In this document: positions 48,703 through 55,623 of the stretch, piece by piece
Layout of the letters: each line of letters opens with the position of its first letter
Position numbering within the stretch: the first letter of the stretch is position 1
Assembly (NCBI RefSeq): GCF_900452395.1
Contig: NZ_UGNV01000001.1
Location: 831,501 to 895,500 of the forward strand
Length of the DNA: 64,000 bases
Direction: 5' to 3'
From: Legionella beliardensis
GTDB taxonomy: Bacteria > Pseudomonadota > Gammaproteobacteria > Legionellales > Legionellaceae
Program-made: the position numbers and the translations under genes
The notes under the pieces: model-generated
What the model saw: only the letters and a program-made list of their open reading frames with translations
Told to the model about the DNA's origin: nothing
Database searches by the model: none

Positions 48703-48785
48703 TAAATCCCTACGCCGGCATGACCCGAACAGGTTCAATGGGTATAATCTCAGCCCACAGTTGGGCACCCCGCAAAATGAAATAG
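48703..48785 (-). promoter_or_regulatory. TPP riboswitch (THI box)
   Basis: On the minus strand the segments GGGGTGCCC, GGGCTGAGA, ACCCATTGAACCTG and GCCGGCGTAGGGA appear in the right order, the conserved core of the TPP aptamer. It ends only a few bases before the pnuT ATG. The AGGGA of the closing 3' strand is also the ribosome binding site, so TPP binding should block translation of the transporter. Confidence 0.95.
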
Positions 48786-48839
48786 TTCTCTTTCGAAACT
48801 TCAAGATCATAGCAATTACTTTGTAAATAGATACTTTTA

Positions 48840-48868
48840 GGCACAGTATTTGATTGCTACGATATAAT
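48840..48868 (+). promoter_or_regulatory. Possible promoter for uspA
   Basis: A perfect -10 hexamer TATAAT (48863-48868) has only a poor -35 (GGCACA) at 17 bases. It lies 183 bases before the uspA ATG, leaving a long leader. Low confidence. Confidence 0.3.
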
Positions 48869-49051
48869 TTAAGCGCTTAATTTAACAAAAGAGCAATGGT
48901 ATATGCAACCCGTTGCTGTGCCATTAAAAGGTATAAAATTTGCTAGAATTACTGAGCTTTAATAAAATAAATTAATGCATTTGAGCGCCATATGAAAATT
49001 TTACTATTTCTGATAGGCTTATATTAAGCAGAAGTCCTAAGGGAGATTAGA

Positions 49052-49486
49052 ATGTATAAAAGGGTAATGTTTGCTACGGATTTTGATGAAGTAGGTATTA
49101 AGGCCGCACAAAAAGCTAAAAAAATTGCTGATGAGAATGGGGCTGATTTATTACTTGTTCATGTAGTAGAACCTATTCCAGCTTATGCTTATCCAGGGTT
49201 TGCTGGTTTTGCGGAAGTAGAGATTTCTATTCGTGAGCAAGCAGAAAAAGAATTGGCATCGCTTGCGCAGATGTTAGGTATTGATGCAGCACATTGTATG
49301 ATTGAATATGGCTCTACCAAAAATGAAATTCTGCGGGTTGCCAAAGAAAAAAATATTGATCTCATTGTAACAGGTAGCCATGGAAAGCATGGGCTTTCTT
49401 TATTACTAGGCTCAACAGCAAATGCAATTTTGCATGGCGCAGAGTGCGATGTGTTAATTGTAAGGCCTGTTCTTGATAAGAAATAA
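49052..49486 (+). CDS. uspA: Universal stress protein, UspA family
   Basis: This single-domain Usp protein has 144 residues. It starts KRVMFATDFDEVGIKAAQKA and ends with the ATP-binding pattern TGSHGKHGLSLLLGSTANAI (G-2x-G-9x-G-S/T), so it is of the ATP-binding type. It supports stress survival and stationary phase. It is monocistronic, with GGGAG upstream of the ATG, and is followed by repeat DNA. Confidence 0.92.
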   Translation: MYKRVMFATDFDEVGIKAAQKAKKIADENGADLLLVHVVEPIPAYAYPGFAGFAEVEISIREQAEKELASLAQMLGIDAAHCMIEYGSTKNEILRVAKEKNIDLIVTGSHGKHGLSLLLGSTANAILHGAECDVLIVRPVLDKK

Positions 49487-49512
49487 GCTTAGCATCACCC
49501 ACTAAGCTTTAT

Positions 49513-49701
49513 ACGTCATTGCAAGCTCCTTCGGCTTTCTTCTACGCAACAATGCCTACTTGCAAAGACGAGCAAATGGCTGCATTAAGACAAAACAAAT
49601 GTCGCCTGGGTGCAGGTCCGCAGGACCTAAACCCGGGTTTCACTTCGTTTCACCCAGGCTAAAAGGTCGTTTTAATCACTTATTCTATCCACGCAACAAG
49701 G
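49513..49701. repeat. Composite repeat block downstream of uspA
   Basis: In order: CGTCATTGC with a related TTGCAAAGACGAGCAAATGG module (49560-49579, inverted relative of 28279-28299), an internal end-like CTACGCAACAATGCC (49542-49556), a complete GCCTGGGTG module (49603-49660) closed by GCCTGGGTG/CACCCAGGC, and a right end TATCCACGCAACAAGGC (49685-49701). It is the same module set as at 19547 and 28238, but the left inverted end is missing. The 286-base gap to phhB has no gene. Confidence 0.7.
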
Positions 49702-49772
49702 CCAAAACTTAGTGAGCGATGCTATATTATCCCGCATAAGCGGGAGTTTAAAATCTTAATATAAAGTTAAAA

Positions 49773-50114
49773 CTAATCCATTAATAATGCATCAACCTTG
49801 GCGGCGCAGATAAAATCATTCATGGTGAGGCCTTTTAAGGCATGGGTCATAAAACTAACATGGCAATAATTATACCCAACTTCTAAATCAGGGTGATGGT
49901 TTTCTAAATTAGCAATCCAAGCTAGCGCATTAACAAAGGCCATCGTTTCATAAAAATTATGAAATTTAAACGAGCGTTTAATGACCTTGCTATCAGCCGA
50001 AACTTGCCAATTATTGTTAAGTTGGGGCATTAAATGCTTAACTTGTTGGTCATTTAAGGCCTCCCCAATGCCTTCACAAGATTGACAATGTTTTTGACGT
50101 AATTCGCTACTCAT
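49773..50114 (-). CDS. phhB: Pterin-4a-carbinolamine dehydratase
   Basis: The product is 113 residues from ATG 50114, preceded by GAGGAT. The active-site stretch ANLENHHPDLEVGYNYCHV and the ending THALKGLTMNDF are typical of PCD/DCoH. It regenerates tetrahydrobiopterin after phenylalanine hydroxylase. An earlier in-frame ATG (50135) would overlap hisC and lacks a good ribosome binding site. It follows hisC by 10 bases; an aminotransferase plus PhhB resembles the Pseudomonas phh operon, but no phhA is in the window. Confidence 0.93.
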   Translation of the reverse strand: MSSELRQKHCQSCEGIGEALNDQQVKHLMPQLNNNWQVSADSKVIKRSFKFHNFYETMAFVNALAWIANLENHHPDLEVGYNYCHVSFMTHALKGLTMNDFICAAKVDALLMD

Positions 50115-50124
50115 AAAAATATCC

Positions 50125-51237
50125 TCATGTTGCAAGACAAGCTGCTAGATTATTAAGAAATCGAGTATTATGTTCCGGCATACCAATACTAACGCGTAGG
50201 TGATTAGGAAGGGCATAAGCATTAAGTGGGCGCACTATAATACCTTTTTCGAGCAATTGCTGGTAGAGTGTTAAACCATCTTTACCGCAATCAAAGGTAA
50301 TAAAATTACACGCAGAAGGTAATGAGCTAAGGTTTAGGGCATTTAAACCCTGCTGCATTTGTTTTAATCCCGCTGCATTTAAGTCAATTGTGTCTGCAAG
50401 AAATTGTTCATCTTCTAGCGCTGCATAACCACCTGCTAAAGCGGCTTGGTTGACTGAAAAAGGCAGTTGTACCTTATGTAATAAATTAATAATATCTGGA
50501 TGGGCGATGGCATACCCTAATCTTAAGCCTGCAAGACCATACGCTTTGGAGAAGGTTCGGGTGACCACTAAATTAGAAAACTGCTCAAGTAAGCTCAGTG
50601 AGGTTCGCTCGTGCGGCTCATAAGCGTATTCATAATAAGCCTCATCAATGACTACTAAGGTTGAATCCGGTACATTTTTTAGTAAGTAATGAATTTTCTC
50701 TAGTGGAATAAGCAGGCCAGTAGGATTATTTGGATTAGCTAAAAAGATGATGGCGGTATTTTCATTAGCCATTTTTACCATAGCCTCTATGTCAACTTCC
50801 CAATTAGGCAATAAAGGACTTGAACGTACAGGTATACTTAAGATTTGTGCCTGAATACTATAAGTAATAAAAGCCTGATCGTGCGTTAACATATGCTTAT
50901 TGGTGTGTAGGCCAAAAATAGTAAGTAGTAAGGAAAATAATAGGTCTGAGCCATTACTTAATGCTAAATTGCTTTCAGAAACACCTAATTTTGCACTTAA
51001 TTTTTTCTTAATAGGGTGATTTGCGGCGTCAGGATAGGTAGCGATTTTTAAGTGATTTAATTTATTAATAGCAGCATTTACTTTAAAACTACAGCCTAAT
51101 GGGTTCTCATTACTGGCAAGTTTAATAATGTCTGTTATTCCCTGTTCGTGACTGAGTTCCTCGACTGACTTTCCCGGCACATAAGGGTTGAGATTTCTAA
51201 TACCGATATGGGGCAGCTGTTGATAATCACAAGGCAA
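50125..51237 (-). CDS. hisC: Histidinol-phosphate / aromatic aminotransferase (HisC family)
   Basis: This fold-type I PLP aminotransferase has 370 residues. The substrate-loop motif is KLASNENPLGCS, the PLP contacts are ANPNNPTG and VIDEAYYEYA, and the Schiff-base lysine is Lys231 in TRTFSKAYGLAGLRLGY. It transfers an amino group to imidazole-acetol phosphate or to aromatic keto acids. It has no his neighbours, and the partner phhB suggests an aromatic amino acid role. Ribosome binding site AGGAGA upstream. Confidence 0.92.
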   Translation of the reverse strand: MPCDYQQLPHIGIRNLNPYVPGKSVEELSHEQGITDIIKLASNENPLGCSFKVNAAINKLNHLKIATYPDAANHPIKKKLSAKLGVSESNLALSNGSDLLFSLLLTIFGLHTNKHMLTHDQAFITYSIQAQILSIPVRSSPLLPNWEVDIEAMVKMANENTAIIFLANPNNPTGLLIPLEKIHYLLKNVPDSTLVVIDEAYYEYAYEPHERTSLSLLEQFSNLVVTRTFSKAYGLAGLRLGYAIAHPDIINLLHKVQLPFSVNQAALAGGYAALEDEQFLADTIDLNAAGLKQMQQGLNALNLSSLPSACNFITFDCGKDGLTLYQQLLEKGIIVRPLNAYALPNHLRVSIGMPEHNTRFLNNLAACLAT

Positions 51238-51390
51238 CGTTCTCTCCTTAATAGTGCGGTTATCCCAAAAATCTTAGTAAGTTAGTCATATTACTTAAGA
51301 AATACCACAAAGTGAATGCTCTGTTTAAAATTAAACATTGCCTCTACCGGATGAAAAGATTATCCTAAGCCGGCAATTCAAACCTCAAAA

Positions 51391-51591
51391 ATGGATTATT
51401 TTATGCAGCGCGGATTTTCTTTAATCGAAGTGCTTATTTCTTTATTTATAATGAGCACCACTGTTTTATCTCTCTTAAATCAACAACTACACAGCTACTT
51501 AGTAAGCCACCAATTAGTTATTCATGGGGATTCGTTAAATAAAGTAATTAACTTAAAAGAGCAGTGTATGGCAGAGGCGCTGTTGCACTGA
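51391..51591 (+). CDS. Short PilV/GspI-type prepilin, second minor-pilin locus
   Basis: The protein has 66 residues. The prepilin site is MQRG/FSLIEVLISLFIMSTT with Glu5 and a hydrophobic helix, then NQQLHSYLVSH. It is very short for a pilin: there is almost no globular domain. ATG 51403 (62 residues) is an equal alternative; both have short leaders and neither has a clear ribosome binding site. It precedes PilW- and PilX-like genes in tight order, so the trio copies the pilVWX arrangement at 5805-7785. Confidence 0.8.
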   Translation: MDYFMQRGFSLIEVLISLFIMSTTVLSLLNQQLHSYLVSHQLVIHGDSLNKVINLKEQCMAEALLH

Positions 51592-51599
51592 CGTCTTAA

Positions 51600-52340
51600 A
51601 TGGCACTTATGCAACGAGGCGTGAGCTTAATTGAACTACTCATTAGCCTTACTTTATCGTGTTTATTGCTAGGGATGTTGATGCAATTTTATTTAAACAG
51701 TAAGCAGCATTATTTGAGCACGCAAAAAAAATTTGCACAAAATAGTGATGTGCAGTTAGTCAGTCAACTACTACGTGACAGCATTAGGAGTGCAGGCTTT
51801 ACCCCTTGCCTTAGTATTAATTACTTAACTATGCAAGATAGGCGTAATGAACAATCAGCGCTTATAGCTATCGAGACAAAAGGTAGTGGCAGTAATCACT
51901 TAATTGTGAGGCGCATGAGCGATGACTTTTTTTTAATCACTAAACAACTTGATGCAAAGCATTTATTAATTGCCAATAAAACATTAACACCTGGCGAAGT
52001 TGTGGCAATTACTGACTGCTTTCATGGTGAAATTCAGGAAATAGAAGCAGTTAAGGTTATTTCGTCCGGTTTATTAATCACTTTAAAAAAACCACTTCTT
52101 TTTGACTATGCCTCGCCTGGTTACATAGGCGCATGGCTAGAGGAGCAATTTTTTATGCAAGCTCGGAAGCAGAGTATTAACAAGCTTTTTTACAAGGTAA
52201 GTCATGCAGAGCAATTGACAACGGCTATTAGCTCTTTTGCTGTAAAAATATTAAAAAATAAAGATTATCAAGAAGTTGTTATTAAGTTAGGTCTAGAAGA
52301 CCGGGTGATTAGCTTAAATACCAGAGTGCGTATGCCTTGA
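51600..52340 (+). CDS. PilW-type minor pilin, second locus
   Basis: The prepilin has 246 residues with cleavage site MALMQRG/VSLIELLISL (Glu5 present), a hydrophobic helix, then QLVSQLLRDSIRSAGFTPC, the PilW-like RxAGF-Cys feature also seen in the pilW product at 6308. It is about 90 residues shorter than that paralogue. It overlaps the next gene through TTGA. Confidence 0.85.
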   Translation: MALMQRGVSLIELLISLTLSCLLLGMLMQFYLNSKQHYLSTQKKFAQNSDVQLVSQLLRDSIRSAGFTPCLSINYLTMQDRRNEQSALIAIETKGSGSNHLIVRRMSDDFFLITKQLDAKHLLIANKTLTPGEVVAITDCFHGEIQEIEAVKVISSGLLITLKKPLLFDYASPGYIGAWLEEQFFMQARKQSINKLFYKVSHAEQLTTAISSFAVKILKNKDYQEVVIKLGLEDRVISLNTRVRMP

Positions 52341-52855
52341 AGCAGCAGGGAATCATATTATTAACGACCGTCATTTTCTTAAGTATTATTATGTTGCTAG
52401 TAGTGGCGCAAGCTCAACTCGTTGCTTTACATACCAAAGCACTTAATTACCACACAAAGCGTGCTTATGTCTTGCAATCTTTAGAAAAACTAGCCTATCG
52501 CTTGATGAGTGAGCAACTGACAAAGCAGCAAACGTGTTGCTTAGCTAAGGAACTTAATCCAAACGAAGTAATTAATCTATTAAAAAAACAGCAAGAAGGC
52601 TGCTTTATAAGCGATGATAAATTAACTTATATTTATCTAAAAGAATATTTAGGCCAATTTAATTGCTTGCACTCTACAGTAAATGGGCACATCTATAGTA
52701 CCAAGCATTGGCGACTGACTATTGCAGCACTTACCTCTCCACACCCCTTTGTCCTACAACTACGTTTTGCGACTCTAGCCCCCTTCAGTCCTGAAATCTG
52801 TAAATCGACCTTAATGATTTCCCCGGGTATTTTAAGCTGGCGTTATTTAACCTAA
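52337..52855 (+). CDS. PilX/GspK-like minor pilin, second locus
   Basis: The product is 172 residues from TTG 52337, whose last bases overlap the upstream TGA stop. The leader is KQQG, then the hydrophobic helix IILLTTVIFLSIIMLLVVAQAQ, without Glu5, as in PilX-type pilins. Five or six cysteines follow. Translational coupling rather than a ribosome binding site probably drives its start. No second pilY1 follows; the next gene is an NlpC/P60 hydrolase 41 bases away. Confidence 0.75.
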   Translation: MKQQGIILLTTVIFLSIIMLLVVAQAQLVALHTKALNYHTKRAYVLQSLEKLAYRLMSEQLTKQQTCCLAKELNPNEVINLLKKQQEGCFISDDKLTYIYLKEYLGQFNCLHSTVNGHIYSTKHWRLTIAALTSPHPFVLQLRFATLAPFSPEICKSTLMISPGILSWRYLT

Positions 52856-52896
52856 TTGCTGTATAATGGACGAATTTTTATTAAAATGCACTTATT

Positions 52897-54387
52897 ATGT
52901 TCAAATTAATTAGAAATAGTTTCCTTTATTTAATCGTTTTTTCGTTTTACATGGTGCAGGCCACTGCCAATTCAGATGTCGTATCGTTGTTTCCTATAGA
53001 ACATTATGATCAAAAAATAACTTCTTGGATTAAACCGACTGACCCTAATTATAATAAACCGCTGTTAAGCAAAGAAATCCAAGAGCAGCGTTTAAAGGAA
53101 TTCTTTGAGCATTATTTTGGTACGATGTCGCCCTGGAGTGCAAGCTTTGTTAATCGTCTATTAGAGCAATCTGCGCCTTATAACCTCAAAGCGCTAGAAG
53201 AAAGTTTATTAAATGAATTTAATAATGAAGGTAAAAGTGATCATGCTATTGGTTATGGTGAGAACTTTAGGCCTTATTCTAAACAATGGATAAGAAAAAT
53301 TGCGCAAAATATTGATTTAAATCAATTGGATAATTTAACTTATCAAAGTACTAACAGAGCTATTGCCATAGATAATTTATATGCACGAGCCCTACCAACT
53401 CATGATGTTTATTTTTATCATTATAAAATCCCGGGGCAGGGCTATCCTTTTGATAACTTACAAGAGTCAGCACTTTGGGCAGGAACACCTGTGTATATTT
53501 TGGCCCAGACTAACGATAAGGCTTGGTCTTTAGTATTGACACCTGACTACATCGCTTGGGTTGATAGTAAAGGTATTGCGCGTACTAATAATAATTTTGT
53601 GCAACAGTGGAAAAAGGCAGCGCAAGCGAATATGGCTGCCATTATTCGCCCGCAAACCAGTCTATTAAATCAGCAAGGGCAGTTATTATTAACAGCTTAT
53701 GTTGGTGCGGTTTTTCCTGCGAGCAGGCAACAGAATACCATTCATTTATTAGTTCCTACTGCTAATAGCCAACACCAGGCATTAATAAATAACGTAGATG
53801 TCTCAACGCAGCAAGCCGTATTAATGCCTTTTGCTGCAACGCCCCACCATTTTGCACGTGTTATGCGCCATTTAATTGGCCGTCCTTATGGCTGGGGTGG
53901 CGCTTATTTTTATAATGATTGCTCTGCCGAATTAAAAAGCTTATTTACCCCATTTGGCATTTGGCTGCCCAGGCATTCTTCCCAACAAGTGCACGTAGGC
54001 CAACAAGTCGACATATCATCAGCAAGCGCAAAACAGCGCGTTGATTTTTTATTAGAACACGGCAAGCCGTTTGTAACTATAATCTATATTGGCGGCCATG
54101 TTGTGTTGTACCTTGGAAAATTTTTAAATCCCAACAACCCATCTGCACCAATGGCTATGACTTATCAAAACCTATGGGGTTTAACGCCACGCGCAAGCGA
54201 CAAACGTGAGGTCGTCGGCGGTTCGGTGTTCTTTCCAATGCTATTGGAGTACCCTGAAGACTCAAGCCTAATCTCGCAAGCTGATAAGTCTTATTTTCAA
54301 ATTGCTTATTTAGATGAAACGCCTAATTTATTGCATGAATTCAATAGTATTGATATAAAATCATTAATGTCCCCAGTAAATAACTAA
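52897..54387 (+). CDS. NlpC/P60 (C40) peptidoglycan hydrolase with SH3-like domains
   Basis: The exported protein has 496 residues (signal peptide about 1-24). It has an N-terminal helical domain of the N_NLPC_P60 type, then SH3-like modules (about 155-310), then the C40 catalytic domain: YGWGGAYFYNDCSAELKSLF with Cys342, YIGGHVVLYLG with His401, and a polar residue near 424-425. This architecture cuts stem peptides in peptidoglycan or imported muropeptides. It is located after the second minor-pilin trio. Confidence 0.88.
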   Translation: MFKLIRNSFLYLIVFSFYMVQATANSDVVSLFPIEHYDQKITSWIKPTDPNYNKPLLSKEIQEQRLKEFFEHYFGTMSPWSASFVNRLLEQSAPYNLKALEESLLNEFNNEGKSDHAIGYGENFRPYSKQWIRKIAQNIDLNQLDNLTYQSTNRAIAIDNLYARALPTHDVYFYHYKIPGQGYPFDNLQESALWAGTPVYILAQTNDKAWSLVLTPDYIAWVDSKGIARTNNNFVQQWKKAAQANMAAIIRPQTSLLNQQGQLLLTAYVGAVFPASRQQNTIHLLVPTANSQHQALINNVDVSTQQAVLMPFAATPHHFARVMRHLIGRPYGWGGAYFYNDCSAELKSLFTPFGIWLPRHSSQQVHVGQQVDISSASAKQRVDFLLEHGKPFVTIIYIGGHVVLYLGKFLNPNNPSAPMAMTYQNLWGLTPRASDKREVVGGSVFFPMLLEYPEDSSLISQADKSYFQIAYLDETPNLLHEFNSIDIKSLMSPVNN

Positions 54388-54484
54388 AATCATGAGCGGG
54401 ATTATTTTAAGGCTTATATACTTTTAAATTATGAGTAAATTCATGAGGAATTACGAGTTTTATGGGCCTATAATTAACGTGAGC

Positions 54485-54513
54485 TTGATATAAATGCTAT
54501 ACGAGCCTTTATA
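54485..54513 (+). promoter_or_regulatory. Possible sigma-70 promoter for the efflux pair
   Basis: TTGATA, 17 bases, TTTATA, about 115 bases before the membrane-fusion gene. Good hexamers at optimal spacing; found by eye. The rest of 54388-54627 shows nothing else. Confidence 0.45.
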
Positions 54514-54627
54514 TCGCAAAGCGAACATTATCTCGTAAATTAAGAGCATTTGTACGGGATCCAGATTAAACAGGTCAGTTCGCTTGTAAGGGTTAAAAGT
54601 CGAACTTACCTTAGTCAGGGATAAACT

Positions 54628-55623
54628 ATGAATCGTGAACAATTGGCTGAATTTCAATATTGGCCGCATTTGATCACGCTGGTTATTGTTGCCTTATCTT
54701 TTTTAGGCTACCGTTATTTTGCTTATTACGACACGCGATCAGACGATTCTTACGTATCCGCCAATGTGATTAATATGGCCTCATTAGTCTCAGGTCCTGT
54801 TAGTACGCTCTATGTCCAAGAAAACCAAAACGTAAAAAAAGGCGATAAGCTGATTGAAATTGATCCTAGGCCCTATTTATATGCCTTAAATAAGGCAAAA
54901 GCTGATCTAAATTTAGCAAAGATTCGTTATGCAAATGAGAAATTAGCTATCCAAGTCGCTGAAGAAAAATTAAAACAAAACCAAGCTTTTTTAAGTTTAA
55001 GTCAAGATCACTTAAACCGCTATCGTAAGTTAGTCAAGCAAGGTGATTTGGCAGAAATACAATTAATTGATGTGATAGCCAGGATACGCGAGCAGGAAGC
55101 CGATGTATTAGCTGCAACGCATAATCTTAAAATAGCTCGGCAAAATTTTGATGACAATGAAATCAAAAAGGCACAAGCCGTTTATGATAAGGCCCTTTAT
55201 TTATATGAACACACGACGGTTGTGGCGCCAACCGATGGGCTAATTACCAATTTTAATCTGCGTGTTGGTCAATACATTAAAACCGGCGAATGGTTATTTG
55301 CGCTTATTGATACCAAACAATGGTGGGTAGAAACACGCTATCGGGAAACAGCAATTCGTCTAATTAAACCAGGCGATAAGGCAAAAATCTGGTTGGATAT
55401 GTATCCAGGAAAAACATTTTATGGCCATGTTAAAAGCATTGGCTGGGGTATTAATCGGGTACAGTCTAAGGGCGCGCCTTCGTCGTTAGTTTATATGGAG
55501 GCTACCGAAGATTGGATTCGGATTGCGCAGCGCTTTCCAGTGCGTATTTATATTGATAATGTTAGTCCTGATTATCCATTGCGTATTGGTGCTAGTGCAA
55601 CCACGGTAACCTATCGTGATTAA
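54628..55623 (+). CDS. HlyD/AaeA-type membrane fusion protein
   Basis: The protein has 331 residues: one N-terminal membrane helix (about 15-32), a lipoyl half-motif (VSTLYVQENQNVKKGDKLIE), a coiled-coil hairpin (about 90-190), the second lipoyl half (VAPTDGLITNFNLRVGQYIK), and a beta-barrel. It is the periplasmic adaptor of a tripartite pump with the FUSC protein encoded next. GTG/stop junction overlap (8 bases) shows coupling. No outer-membrane channel gene is adjacent. Confidence 0.92.
   Translation: MNREQLAEFQYWPHLITLVIVALSFLGYRYFAYYDTRSDDSYVSANVINMASLVSGPVSTLYVQENQNVKKGDKLIEIDPRPYLYALNKAKADLNLAKIRYANEKLAIQVAEEKLKQNQAFLSLSQDHLNRYRKLVKQGDLAEIQLIDVIARIREQEADVLAATHNLKIARQNFDDNEIKKAQAVYDKALYLYEHTTVVAPTDGLITNFNLRVGQYIKTGEWLFALIDTKQWWVETRYRETAIRLIKPGDKAKIWLDMYPGKTFYGHVKSIGWGINRVQSKGAPSSLVYMEATEDWIRIAQRFPVRIYIDNVSPDYPLRIGASATTVTYRD

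Noticed and set aside
48992-49027. 11-codon frame MKILLFLIGLY before uspA
   Set aside because: No ribosome binding site and low information; common by chance in AT-rich DNA.
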